A stretch of DNA of 64,000 nt. It comes from Carposina sasakii. Its lineage: Eukaryota > Arthropoda > Insecta > Lepidoptera > Carposinidae. Within the stretch, counting starts at the first letter, position 1, and every line of letters begins with the position of its first letter. This document shows, piece by piece, positions 11,201 to 26,200 of the stretch. The translations under genes were made by a program, and so were the position numbers. The notes under the pieces are model-generated. The model did no database searches. It was not told the origin of the DNA and saw only the letters and a list, made by a program, of their open reading frames with translations. Where the stretch lies: contig CP053150.1 in the NCBI GenBank assembly GCA_014607495.2, forward strand, positions 13,474,495-13,538,494, read 5' to 3'.

Positions 11201-14200
11201 ATTTAAAGGAAAACACCCGACTTCATAAAAAAAAATATAGATTTGTAACTCTCACGACAAAGATGCAGCTAAAGACACCTTACATACAAATATACACTCG
11301 GAAAACATTACTCTCCTTTTGGCACTGTCATAAATAAATATTCACACACTTTACAACACATTAACCTGTCCCACACTAAGATCCCTGAGTTTCTGTATCG
11401 TGTGTACTAAGCAATGATATATAAATATACTCGTACATACCTACTACTTATTTAGACAACTATAGAAACATCCACGCACGACTCAGAATCAATGATATTT
11501 TAAGCTTTATTAAAGCACAGAGCCGTGTTTACCCCATAGCATTTATTTGCGAACAAAATACAAGACAACGTCACTCATAGAAGAGATATAAAAACTAACC
11601 AAGAAGTATTTACCAACATTACAGAAACATAATTATAAATGTATACATACCTATCATAAAAAATGTCTACTCTTACTAAGACTGGAACCCAGGGCCCCTG
11701 GCGCACCGGAATGGATCACTCACAACTACGTCAATGCAAATGTAGGGTTCACACAGGACATAGTAAATTACCAATAGGTAGGTACATGTTTCAAATGTCT
11801 TGGATACAAATAATTCACATGTAGGTTTTGACTTAAATCACACAGTTTATGAAACCAATTCAATATAGAACCCAATATAGAATGCAATTCTCAAAAGATC
11901 GTTTGTTGCAATTTCATTCCCTTTGAAAATACTTGCAAATATTGCAACGCTACATTCTGTATTTATCCAATATTTCTGAAGTGTGCACAGTAGGTACTAC
12001 GATTGTAGTGAACAAATAACTAAATAAAACAAAAAAATATCTGCAGTTCCAATTGTTTAGGAGCCCATAGATCAAACATGTAAATATAACGTTTATCACG
12101 TACGTCACGTTTTAGTTATTCATTTATATAAATATGCTGGGATGAACAACGTGTGTAACCAACCATGTCGTATCTAAGACGTTTCAGGTCCTACTTGTTA
12201 GTACCATTCACTGTTTTGTGTGAAAATCTTACATTTTCACAGTATTATTGTACCAATTGTAATAATACAAATTAGTTTAAGTTGTTATATCGGCAATCAT
12301 AACAACACATGGGTCTGCATTCAAAATGTTGATTTAGATAGTGTAATTTGAAACGACTTTAGGGTACATAATGTTTTAGGCAATTATCCGTTGCAAGCGT
12401 TCTGGTTAATCCTATATCCTTACCCCCGCCATGGATTCGTTGGTCTGTAAAGATAAACTCTGTGGGAGAGATAACATATATTTTGGCCGCCAAATGCTAC
12501 TTTCGTATTTAAAACCGGGGTCGTTGAAATCCAAATGTAACATCATCTATACATTTTCCTATCCATAATATTATTAAAGCTTGAAAATTGTGGTCTACGT
12601 TGCAATGGTCAGATGGCCTATCTGAAGAGTCAAGTTAATGCTGTCATGTTAATAATTTTTTTTTGTGAAAGATAAAACATATTCGTCTACAAAAATACAT
12701 TGCACTTGGAAAGGTACAGATTTCTACATTCTACCTATATTATAGAATTTATATTTTTTTGTAATGAGCTGGGGGCCAATTCTTGAAAAAGCAACCACTA
12801 ATGAACCGTTAACGAAACCCTGTATAGCGTGCGCTCGTGTTCGTTATATAGGTAGGTAGGTACTTAGCTAGTTCTGGCATTGCGCAACATACTCGTATAT
12901 ATTCATTATATTTGTGTTTTGGGTGCACTAGGCAGGTATAGTGGAAAATTAAATTGAAAGTAACTCTTACCTGATTTTTTTTTATACAAATAGATTGCCG
13001 ATGTGTTACCCATATACATAATAAAATTGCCAATTTATGAAATTTCAATATGTAATTCAGCAATATTGACACAACACAGTACTTATACTTACAGCATACT
13101 TTCTGATTAAAAAAACACAGTCTAATATATTTTTAAAATGCGGGAGTATATCTTTTCTTTCCTCTTCCATTTATCTCTTCATTTACCCTTAAAATAGTTC
13201 TTTAAGAGTACATCGTCTCAAACTTCTATCAACAGGAGTAATTGAAGTTTCTCTCATCAAAGCGTTAAGCAATTACCTGGACAATTTGTCAAATAGTAAT
13301 TAAATTCATGTAATTAGCGACGATTTAGCCAGTAGTTCGCATATATAATTTGACGCGAATTTGCACAGAGTAAAATAATGCAGCAGCATTAATATATAAT
13401 TATCCAATCATATGAGTATGGAAGCAAAGCATGACAAAACGGCTACTTGCTACTCAAAAATAACGATTTTCAATGAATCCAGCGATATGGTAACAAGTGT
13501 GAATTAAGGAACACGTTTTATTATAGATACTCATTACAAAAACTAGTGATATCGCTAAATGGCACAACGTTTCACTATTTTCAAGGACAGCACAGACATA
13601 GGTATTGTGTATACCTTTAACTGCATATACTGTATGTCAATATTCTGCATTGCAATAGGCCAGTGCTTGAAACGCAGCTAAATAGGTTATGTAAATCCAG
13701 CAGCAAGTTTTGGCGCTCGACTACCCTCAACTCAAGAGTTGCATCGCTCGATACAAACTGAAACTTAGTCAGCATATTCTATTCGCAAAGCTTAGTAGAT
13801 TTAGCAACACTATCACTTAATCTCTCCTTAACATATATACTTTTTACAATATAGACATATATTTACTACTGTAATTAAATATGACTTAATAGTAATAGTA
13901 ACATGCGTAGGTATATTCAGTGACAATGTAAATGCGAGAGTTAAGGTAGGGACAAACTGAGCCCACGTACGCAACTTATACTACGCATTATGACATCTAG
14001 ACTACGAATTTTATATGAAAATATATGACTTAGAAACACACTTGTCGTACGCAACGTTGCGTATGATAAGTGTTGTTTCCAAGCATATAAATTTCGTAGC
14101 CTAGATGTCATAATGCGTAGCATACGTTGCGTACGTGGGCTCAGTTTGTCCCTACCTTTATTTTGTCTGTCTGTTTAACTTTTATAACAGAACTCAATCG

Positions 14201-17200
14201 CATGTTTTTGATTAAACAGGTAAAAAGAGATAGATAAACAGCAAAATATACAAATATTACGTGTTTTTGGAATTCACTGAATAGAGAAGTTTAGTTGATT
14301 TAACACTTTTACTAGCTAGTTAAGTGGTTATCACAAATACTTATTGCACGATATTTTTTTTTGTGTTGGTCCCTCATGGTGTTGTATACTGCTTGATGCA
14401 TAATACCGCTGCCATAGTAGAAGCAATCCTGCTTTCAGAGCTCATGGTCATACAGCAGATCGAAATGTCGCAAGAAAGAAAAATAAAAAACCTAACACTT
14501 GTTTTTTACGGAATTGAGCGCTGGTGGTTAAATCAAAAGGCTGTGCAGTGTATGGCACGCTTTTAATTAAAAGAAACTCGGGTGAAAGCCACCCCTAGCA
14601 GTCTGCTCTTCGAGAATGTTCCACAACTCCCTCGAAAGCCTAAATGCTAAAATCCTTTATACAAAGCGAAACCTAGGAATTCTGAACTCTGTACTTGCGG
14701 TGTTAAGATTGAAAAACACGCGTAACAGCTATGTCGCAAAACATGCTCTGGTTTCAGTTTCAGGCGCCAATTTTTTCTGACGTGTAGTTTTGATTTTATT
14801 TTGACGAAGCGAAATTAGACCAATTGAAATTTCAGCTAGCATGATCGTTCTGCCGGAACTCTACATACTTATTTAGGTACGGCTGTGTTTTCGAGTTCTT
14901 CTATGCTGCTCTGGGAGTGAAAAAAAAATGTATAATACTACAGCTGCTTCTCTCCGGGCATACTGTACAAGTCAGTAGAGGGACAAGAGGGTCTTGGTGT
15001 TTGTAGGCGATGGGCTGACCACCTGTCATTACTCACCGAACTTGTACATCTACTAACCAGAAGTGGCACCATGTGGTTCTATCGGCCCTCGGTGATTATA
15101 TGTATGTATGTACGTATATGCATGTATTTTCCAAATATGGTAACTAGAATTAACTAGAAACAGCCAAATTTATCATAGTGTGGACAGTGACAAGTTGCAA
15201 GCTCATTGCCTGCATGAATGCCGAGAATCCTTGGTTAACTTTTAGGTACGACGTGCGAAGGAGATGCAGCTGATGTATTCTAGTGAAGCTCCGCATCGAC
15301 ACAGGAACTCTATATTGTAAAAATTTGCAAAAGAAAAATCGTGCTCAATTTTATGTAGGTTTTCTTGATTTTTCTCTTAAATTTTGCTGATTAGTTTTTT
15401 ATTTAAGTACAGGAAAGTAGTTAGGAAATAATAAAATATGTAAAATAAAAAAAATCGTATTACGAAGTATATTACGTATATTACGTAATACGAAGTTCCT
15501 TACGGCAGGCTTGGAGGAGATAGGGATTTTGCTGCGCGACCGAACTGAAAAAAATGTGATAGTAAAACCATAAGAAAAAGTGCGTGGAATAAAACCGTTA
15601 AATGAGACGTGCGCAGGCGCGACAGTCGTATACACAAGCGAGTAGTGTATAATACCTTTCTCTTTCTCCCTCTTTCTTTTCGTACTACTATGCATAGTAT
15701 ATACTCATGAATTCATGGACAAGCACGTGGCGAATACTTACATTATAGATACATTTTACTCGTGAGTAGATGTTGTCAAACAAAAATAGAGACATGTTTT
15801 GTTATTTTAGTTGATAATTTGAATTACGATTTTTTTTATTTTACGTAATTTATTATTTCCTAAAATACTGAATTTCCTAACTACTTTCCTGTACTTAAAT
15901 AAAAACTAATCAGCAAAATTTAAGAGAAAAATCAAGAAAACCTACATAAAATTGAGCACGATTTTTCTTTTACAAATTGTGTCGATTCTACATTAGCCGA
16001 AGGAACTTCGTTCCTACCTGGTGTCCCACGACACCACATTTTATTTACTTTTTTTCTCCCTCTGTGCACATTTTGTGTTTTACCTATTCTGTGATATGTC
16101 TTTTTTTTATTTGTTCGGGTTAGCTGGAAGAGATCTCTTATAGTGATAAGCTCGCCTTTGTACAATATTTATTTTAATTGTGTTATTTTTTATCTATGTG
16201 TGTGTACAATAAAGAATATGAATAGAATAGAATAGAAGTTTTAGATTAAGACAGCATTAACAATATTCTTCTGATAGGCTATCTGACCTTTGGAAAAATC
16301 GGCACTAGTGATGATGATAAAATAAGAAAATGAATTAATAATAAGAAAATCAATAAGAAAATGAAAAAATCTTTCACTTGAGTGAGATTTGAACTCACGA
16401 CCTCTCGCATTCCGTGCATCGCTCTACCAACTGAGCTATCGGGTCACTTAACTTGGATGACGAATTTTACCAACTCTTTCAAATTACTTTTTTGGCAACG
16501 TTATCTTTTCATCCCGACAGCTATAGCTACACTAGCCAAATCTCGGTAAACAAAGCTGAATCCCTCAGCACAATGTTTAATGATGAAACGAAAATTTGCA
16601 AGAAGTAAAATACGTGCATTAACAATTTTATGTAGGTTTTCTTGATTTTGTCTAGACTTAAATTTGTGATGATTTACTAGTTTTTATTTAAGTACAGGAA
16701 AGTAGTTAGGAAATTCAGTATTTTTTAAGTAGACCTACGCTTAGTTGACGTCATCACTGTACAGGCACGCATACAAAACGGTTTTAGCACCTTTCTGCGT
16801 TATACGGATGGGACGGTGCAATTTTATACAAAGGGCTCCGCGTCTGGCGCCCTCACGTGTCACTTAAGGCAGTGTAGTATACTGCTGTAGAACCTAACCA
16901 CCTAGTAAATTGTCCTTACAAATATTTTTTACTATGCTGTGAAAGAGTAACAAACATACACACGCCCACCCACACACACATCGATCCTCACAAACTATCA
17001 CAGTTATAATATTAGCAGGACTAGTAGGATGGACATAATTCTAAACTGCTGCCCCTACAATCATGAAAAACATTTAGATGTCAAATTATGTGGACAGGTA
17101 CTTCACATTAGGCTATATGCTTAGCATTAGTATTACACTATTACCTTTACTATTACCTTCTATTACACTAGAAATCTATATCTAGAAATCTGAAGTACGA

Positions 17201-20200
17201 CTGTAAACTCATGAAATTAATCATGTTACGTATAACCTTAACGTGTCTAACTTGGATGTACTAGATTAGATCGGTTATATTGAGCTGAGGTTATAGGTTA
17301 AGGGCATCTCGAGGCTGCAGCCAACTAATGAAATATTCATACTTTATCAGGCGGTGATTTGAGTCAGAATATGTTCAGGAATTATTCAAATTTTATGCAT
17401 GTTTGTCCTTGTAGTCAAACAGAGGAGAAGTGGGAGATGTTATTGTGTGCTTTATTTTATGCAGTAACTTAGTTTAGCCTTCCTTCTATTTCGATACGTT
17501 TTTCCTACTATATATTTAGGCTTATCCCTATCATCGGTCAGTTACCCACTGCTAGTCCTATGCTAATCCTTATCTACAATCTATAAACATATAATTAGGT
17601 AACTCATTAAAATATTACTAATGCAATGAGTACTTATTATGAGCGCGAACATAGATACCTAGTTAAATTAAATAACGAAAAATTAATATTCAAATCGTAA
17701 GACTCTCGGATAAATCACGTGTGGTAAGTCGCAATTGCAAAATTAAGATATACTTGGTAATCTTTCCACTGTTACACGATTTAACATGCTAAACGTAGTC
17801 ATTAAAACGAGCTAAGTGCGTTAAAGGTAGACACAGTGAGAATATTAATTAAATTTGCCAATACCCGAGAAACTGGAACATACTCGTATTGTAATGTTAA
17901 TAAGGTGCCGTGGGTTCCTGTGATAGGCTTGTGTTTATTTCATAAGTATACGGAACCCAAAATCATGTCATAAAGCCTTTACCGTCGTAACTAATATAAT
18001 ATACAAGGTATAAATGCGAATGCAAGTTTGCTTATTTGTTTGTTTGTTACCTCTTCACGCCAATATACCTAGGTACTGACCCGCATCAAATGAAATTTGG
18101 TATACCTACACGCAGTCTATATATCCCAAAAAAGGACTAACTAGGCTACTTTTTATCCTAGAAAAACATTTTCATTATAGAACATTTTGTCATTTGGGTT
18201 TTTTCTACAGTCCACACAGTGGCAAGTGACGGGCGTTCGCTAGTCTATTATATTATTTAAATTTCAGGGCCAAGGAACAAGAGAGAAAGATTGCAGCGAG
18301 AATGAACTACCTCGCCGAATATAACGAAAAGCAGCGGGCCGAGCGGGCGGCCCGGGCAAGGGAGAAAGAGAACAGGTAGCAACAATAAAAACTTTAATTT
18401 TACCCTAAAATTTGATGAATCTGTTTACTGATTTCCCTCGTGACTGGTTTGTGAACTTTATATCTGTCTGTGTATTCGATTTTGAAAACGTACCTAATCA
18501 CTTTAATACTTCGATAAATAAAATTTATTGAACTTTATTGAAATTTAAACATGTTGAGTATCAAATGCCACCCCCTACATATGTACCCCAGCGCAAGCTT
18601 TATAAAACGCAGTTTAATTATCATTCTGATTATTATCATAAATCATAAGCGAATCATGAAATTTATTATATTCTTATTTTACACAATAGAATAAAACAGA
18701 GAGTGATGGCCGCCGCGGAAATGGAACTTCGCAGAAAGATAACCACGATCCGCCAGTGGCGCAGGAATGAGAAGAAAAGATTGGGTCGACTGAAACAAGA
18801 AAGGGAGGAGAAGAAACAACGATTAGAAAATGAGGTAGGTCGAGGAAAGGTCTACAATATTCCTGTTTTTATCCAAGCAAATTACTATGGTCAATATCAT
18901 TGATTTTTAAGGCGAACAGAAAATGGAAAGCACGCGTAGATGGTCAAAATCAAAAGATACAAGAAGAAGCGATTCTTCTGAAGCTGTATACCGAAGATAT
19001 GAAAGCAAGTGCTATGAGACGAGCAAGGTAAGTACCTACTAGAGAATTACCACTTTAGCGAAATAAAAAAATAGTGTTACTCCAAAATTACTCGAAATTA
19101 TCGATTGATCTTTTCGATTAATTTCATATAGCTATATTTCTGTTATAGTTAATGTTCAGAGGTCGGCTAATATCTGAATTCCGGACCAAACGTACTAAAA
19201 ATGTGTTAGATAAAAAAAGCTATATTTCAAACTATATTATATCGATTTTTGTGTTTTATTGATAATTTCATTAAATAAAAGAGCTGTTAGACATTAAGTT
19301 TGATTAGGTATATATCTAAATAGATTAATGAGTGAAATCACAATATCGAAAATAATATCGCGATATAATTAATCGCTTACAATAAAATATTGCAACATTA
19401 ATGACACTGCGCTGACAACATTAAAAAGAAACAAAGTCAATTGTAGCTGTCATTATACTCTACATAATTAAAAATTCGGACTATAGTTAATTTAGTGACA
19501 TTGAGTTTACTTTGTATGTATCTGGCACCTTAAATTTATTCAGCTATAAACGAAAACTTTTGGCTAACGTAGGTATACTTAGCAGCTCATTAATTAATCG
19601 ATATTGCCTAATAGACAGTACTACATACTAGGTATAGCCACAGCTATGTTCACGAAATGGGATATTTCATGATTTGTAATCGTAGTGGACTCTGATAAGA
19701 TATTTTAGATCAACACCCTATTTTTTACGATTTCCTCATTATACTCGTAAACTCTATCGACCAAAAACTCATATTTAACTTGTGTTTTGATAGGAAAGCC
19801 GAAATATATGCATATAATACTGACTTGGAGCTGCAAAGAATCAGGATGGCCAATTTAAAGATCATACACGGTGGTGGCGCTAAAGCTGTCAAACTCGTTA
19901 AGAAAATGGGATATGAATTTGAAAAAGTAAGTTTGAAAGATACTTAATTAAATCGATATTTTTCTAGGAAAATTGTGTTAGCAATGTTTGGATATGAATA
20001 ATTTAATTAGTTATGTAAAGGAGATTTGATGAATATATGAAATAAATAGTTTTGGTTTTGCTTGAGTTGCTATCTAGGTCCCTTCAATAGGCATGACCAT
20101 CACTAATGACACTATACTTGAAAATGAAATATTCGTTTCATTACTCAAAATTCAAATTCAAATTCAAAATTCAAAATCATTTATTCGACATGAAAGCATT

Positions 20201-23200
20201 AACACTTGTTTGTCGATTGTCTAATTATATGTTACTTTCTATGTTCGCACCCCAAAAATGAAACCGCTACCAAACAAAAAAGGGGGTGAATTTAAACAAC
20301 CCAAAAATAAATAAATCGCAAAGCTTTTGCTTTGGCAACGGTCACCACCCCAAGGTGCGATTTGTTACGGTCTGTCAGGCATAAGTTAGCGATTCGGGGC
20401 TTAATAGCCACCAACGTGGAGAATAAGAGTTAAGGTCGCGTAAAGACGAAATCCAGAAGAGCTGCTACACAGTTCTCCTTTATGGCAAAACCAACATTAG
20501 GTCTGACACACCGCATGATTCTACTATTACTGTTACACTATCTCAGTGAAGTGTCACTGCTTGGAAGAAGAAATAGCAAGAAAACTCCTAGTGACACAGT
20601 CAAAACTAAGTAACATATTAACAAAAGAATCTTACATTGGATAAGATATCAGATAGTAACACTTAACTCATTTAGTGTGTATAAATTCAGTTATCATAAC
20701 ATAATTAATTTAAATTCATATAAATTACATACCCACTTACACAAAATAAGTACAGGTCCATGTCAAATTTAAACTGTATAAATAAAAATAAAAATGTGTA
20801 CACAGAGTACAAGTCAATGTCAAATAAGTATCTACTAAACTAAACTATAAAATATAAAAAAATATATATTTGTGTACAATAGTACAAGTCGACGGTAAAA
20901 TGTGAATAGAAGAGCTAACGTGTCATTCAGAACTTAAATATATAATACCTATAGCTGGTAATAACATTAGAATGAAGAAGTCACGCATGATACACTACAG
21001 CGCTTCTGGTCACATTCACCAACACATATTAACTATACCTACTAAGCTAAATATAAAAGTAAAACATAGATTGCGTAACTTGGGGATGCTAGAACAATTC
21101 ACTTCCATGGCTCGCTATCATTTAAATATTCTAATACTGTATAATATTCTTTCATGCAAAGTTTTTTCTTCACAATGTTTTTAAATTTACAGATAGGTAG
21201 CCCTTTGAGTGTATCTGGAAGCTTGTTGTAGAAAAGTATACATTGACCCATGAATGATTTACTGACTTTGCGGAGACGGGACACATGAGCAACAAGTCTG
21301 TTCTTACCTCTTGTATTTATTTTGTGCACACATACCTATATGTACTGTTAAGAAGAAGCCTATGTTATGCTGTGCGTGCTAAAAGTTCCAATTTGTTTGT
21401 TGAGCTTCACAAGTCACGTGAAATTTAAATAAAGTTGAACTTAAAATACCTGTAATGTTACACTTTTTCAACGCGAATTGGTTATGATATCAAATGAAAT
21501 TTTAAAAATTTGCTACCTTTACCAAGAAATCGTAACTCTATTCTTACATTAGTTATTTCTCTCTAGTCTTACTCGTATCTTTTATTTTAGAACAAAATCT
21601 GTTTCATACACGTATGTATTTTCATTCCTATGTCCATCTTTTTCCCAGTCTAAGCGCGGTGCCAAAGGAATGAGCATAGAGCTAGCACAGAAGATGGCAG
21701 CGGAATCGATGTCTGTAGCCACGTCGACTCGAGGTGACCCGCTGATGACCCTCGGGCAGGCACGGGCCCGAATGGACTTGGAGACACTGTTGCCGTCAGC
21801 ACCCATTAAAATACTGGATGAGGTATGTACCTATTCGATGGGAATTTGCGGACCCTTTGCATGCTTTCTTTATCTCCTGAATGGTTAGATCAATTTGAGT
21901 CCTGGAATTTGGTACCCACGCACTTAGCAGAGGTATTCGAATAAAAATAAAACTGTTGTTTGAAACGAATTAACCTTCATCATAACTTTTACAAATAGGT
22001 ATAGTTCTTCTGAGATTTCTTCATTTATTTTGTGATGGTAGGTAGTTGATCCAACTTTATAAGAAAGTTTCTGGCAAATTTTATGGTCTTCAGTTCATTG
22101 CTTACTTATAATAGGGTCGTTTACAGTTTTTTTATTTGTATTTTTATCGAAAGATCATAAAATAATAAAAAAAACATTTGCGAAAGAAAAACTAGCTTGC
22201 AACTTGCTAGCGTGAACACTTTTCGGGATATAACGATATCAAAATCATAATTTTATACTTGCCAAAAAATGCTCCATACAAACGGCTACCATAACGTGAC
22301 GTCACTCTTTAAGTAACTTGTACGCGTAAAAGAACTTTTGTTCTACAGCTATATTAAATATTGCGTTTATAAATATGGTATAGAAATAAAAGTTGCTGTA
22401 AATAATGCAGGTGGATATGTGATGTTGTAATTTTCAATTAATTCACATTTGAAAAATGGACTTGCCCACTTAACTTTGAAGGCTTATTACTGCTTCATTT
22501 GGACACATAATCAAATTGTAATTTTATAGATAGGTATGATTTTGATAATCTATTCTGATAAGCATAAAATTTTATTAAGATTCAACCATAGGAAACTACC
22601 CCATTTCCTTTCACCATTTCCTTCAAAGGGACCGTAAAATCTGTCAGCTATAATATAATAAATTAAGTATACCTTCTAAAATAAATTTAATTGGGTATAT
22701 CAACACAGGGTGAAATTCACTAAGATGTTATTAAACCTTTCCAGTTCGTTAAGCGCGGCTCAAATTTTCTTTTATTCCAAAACGAACTAGGTATAATCAG
22801 TAATCATTCTGACCGCAATTTGTTAATGCCTCCGGCAAGATTAATATCAAGAAAATTGCCTTCTTCGACGAATAATAAAAAATAAAAATTACCAAGATTT
22901 TCATTTACCTTGCCCTTGACCGTTACGTTGTCTTCAATTTTTTTTATCTTTTCTCTCTTAATTTGGTAAAGAGGGTTAAAACCTCGGAGACAACTAAATT
23001 TTGTTTGGAACTTGCTTGCTTAGAACTGTGATCTAATGTTATCATAGGATGGTACATTTTTACAAGTGTTCGAAATGAAACGCCTAGTTTTATTTTTCAT
23101 TCGCTCGCAATTTTCGGGACAGCAATGTTTACCTTTATAACTTTTTAAACAAACAACCATGTTTTATTAAATTAATATTTTCCTCTTGTTTTTATATTCT

Positions 23201-26200
23201 GTACAGTAATTAAGGTAAATGAATTTTAGAAACTGGCTGGTAGAGTCTCATAAAAATAGATAGAAGCGTTGTTAGTAGGACATGTTTGGTCTCACTGCCA
23301 AATAATGTTATTAAAATAGGTAGGTTTTAATTTACTTCTACTTATTGTGGCTAAGATTGGTCTTGTCTATCTAGTCCATCCATGGCATATTTTTTTTATT
23401 AAGGCACTTCCAATAAAGTTTGTTTGGAGAGGTACTTTGCTATTGTTACTATGCAGAATATTTCAATTCTTTTTATTTATTTAGATGTTGGAGACAGCTG
23501 TAATAGAATTCGCGCGGCGACGCGTAAACCTTCTCCTCAGAGACGTGGAGAGGCTGGTGCATGAGAGGGCCTCTATGGTCTTCTTTCAGGATTACAGACC
23601 AATGCCGAAGAAAACGTTAGTTAAGATTAGCCCATTCCGTTTATGTCAAAAAAGTAAGACGGTATGTTTGCTCTTTCTATGAGAGATCTTTTTGTAATGT
23701 GGCGTACTATCTATCCGCCACTTACACTAACTAGGTACAAGCGCATGAATCCGCTCCGCTTATGAATCATGTGATACGACTGGCTACTGCATACCTCGCC
23801 GCCTTCACGTCTCGCGCCGCCCGCGGACGCCTGCGCTGCGTTCCCGCGTCGTGCGTTCCCGCATCCCGTGCAGCGCCCGGCGACGACACAATACATATTT
23901 AGCATTTAGGTACTACAAGCGGGCCTTACGTAATCACAACAATAATAGATTAGATACATACATACATACATCAGCCTAATTACAGTTACTACTGGACGTA
24001 GGTCTCTCCTAAGGCACGCCACATGGCTAACTGCTATATGGAGTTTTTGCCAATAGTCACCACGCTGCGCAGGCAGATTGGTGACTGCAGTGTGATTTCC
24101 GAACTAAGTGTATTGTCTGTCAACACGGAAGGTGCTGCTGCCCACTTCCCGGAAACCCTTAATCACCTCTGAAAGCGCTTGTAGTTGTGTCATTGCAGAC
24201 AACGGACTTTCGAACGTTGGCGGTTCGTTATCCGTTCACATCTACCAGCGCTCATAGCCATCATACACCACAGTGAATTCGTCAAAAAAACACGGTCCGT
24301 TGTCCGTTCACAACTACAAGCAGCCTTGGGTACATACGCACTGGCAGATTGTTCACACGATAGTTCTGATGTTACTTTGTACCAAGAAACTTAAATAAAA
24401 CAATCGTATCTATCTTCATACCATATTCTGTTTTTCGCTAGTTAGGTCCCCGGGATTTTCTATGCTTTGTTATACATTTTTCTGGTCGCCTCTGTTGATC
24501 CTGGCTCACAGGTATTGCAGAGGTGGGAATGAGTGGTGGGCCAATCCCGGTAAAAAAAAAACAATGAGATGGCATAGGCTTTTCTTATCTTTTTTTTGCT
24601 TTTAATCACGTAATCAGCCACCATAACAATTCATCACAGAATGCCATACGTGCAGTACCTATGTAGTATTATTGAACCATACAGTAACGTGTTCATCTCC
24701 CCAGCGGCAAGAAGCCACCGCGCTGGTCGGTGCAGGTGGCGACGGAGCTGGCGCGCCAGCACGTCGCGGTGCACGGCTCCATCGCCTTCGGAGAGATCAC
24801 GCAGATCGCCGCGGATACCTTCACCGAGTTCGATATGAAGCGCGCCAGGGACCGAGTTGCCACGCCTGTGGTAGGTGCTGTTCTTATGTTCCCCTCGAGC
24901 ATTCCCGAGTTGTTTACAAATTCTTTCCATACTATCTGGGAAAATTAATGTGATATCGAGTCAAAAAAAATTCTGTTAGGTTCTCTACAATGGAGCTATT
25001 TTCATAGCATTACGCTTACATATCCCTTTAGTTACACCCCGTATACAATAAATATTCGCAATTTCAGCCGTCAAAAACGAAATTGGCTGAGGTGACTTTC
25101 CTGGATAGGATTGAAGACTTACCAGATCCGGTTGCGGTGGCAGCCTTCCTGCCGGAAAGGAGAAAACTTCTAGAAGTAAGTATCTACTGGGAAAGATTTA
25201 TTAATTAGCATAATTTTCTTACTCCTGAATGTATAGGTATAGGATGAGTCAAATTAACAGCATTAAAAATAAATGTTAATGTGCTGTACCTTTTTCAAGA
25301 TGGTAAATGCAGCGGCCAAGCTTCTCTCGCGTTCAGTCAGCCAGCGCGTGCAAAAGGGCATGGACATCACCGTGGGATCGGTAACTCTGCCGCACATGAG
25401 ACATCCAAGTAAGTCCATCATCGGACCTACTAAAAGATCGCTTCATTTTAAAATTTTGTGGTAGACCAAATCAGTGCCTATATTTACTTTGGCTTGAGTA
25501 TACAAAACGTCGGACAGTAGCCGGATACAGAATATCGGGCCCGCGCAATTTACAACTGCTTTGAAACTACCACCGTGCTCAGTGTTCCTACTCTCGCGCT
25601 TGCTTGCTACTGACCTGCTCTGCTTCTAACTAAGTATGCATAAGCCTTTACTATCTCTCTAGGATTATAAATACCGACTATAAGTATTTATTTTGCCGCG
25701 TGGTGCCGGCAGAGTAGAGTTTGTACCACCTCTGCCTGCCCGTGGGTATCGTATGAGGCAATTAAGGGAGGTGGGCAGCAGCGCCTTCCGAGCTGACAAC
25801 ATACTCCGCAAATCAGACTGGAGTCACCACCCTGGGCAGGCGGGTTGGTGATTATGGGCAAAAAACCCCTTATATCCTTGTGGAATGCCCTGGAGGCCTG
25901 GGGGAGGCCTACGTCCAGCAGTGGACCGCAATAGACTGAAGACTATAAGTATCTGCTAAAAGTTCACTCCTCATTTTCTCAACTTTCCCAATTTGTCAGT
26001 GGAATGGGGTGAGGCGGTAGAGGGGCTGGCCGCAGCAGTGGTGGACAACCGCATCCAGCCGGACAACGCGGACGTGCGCCGCACCAGCGAGTACCTCGCA
26101 CAGCGGGTCCTGAAGGCGCTCCTGGCTGAGATGAAGATTGAGAAGCAGAAGCTGGTAGGTCTATGTTTGGAATTCACAGATGTTATTTGCCTGATGTATT

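Larger units (their letters stand above)
8830..18267 (+). other. Intron 2 (9.4 kb) of the FSIP2-like gene
   Basis: No exon is supported here. The intron holds an RTE-type LINE fragment, a minus-strand SINE copy, a palindromic TTA-flanked MITE, an RTE 3'-tail copy, a trio of related AT-rich repeats with an inverted pair, a tRNA-derived SINE head and a Helitron-like repeat, each listed separately. A short Helitron-like end (GCGGGCAACTGCTAGT) is at about 10645-10662. The rest is AT-rich and featureless to me. Confidence 0.7.

Noticed and set aside
16380..16450. Functional tRNA gene
   Set aside because: A and B boxes are good but the acceptor stem does not pair and the anticodon arm is irregular; called a SINE head.
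23711..23905. GC-rich island with a minus-strand ORF, possible exon
   Set aside because: No flanking splice pair fits either neighbouring exon and there is no motif; left as intron sequence.
24634..24953. Cluster of overlapping ORFs on both strands
   Set aside because: All are shadows of the GC-rich exon 24705-24870 of the FSIP2-like gene.
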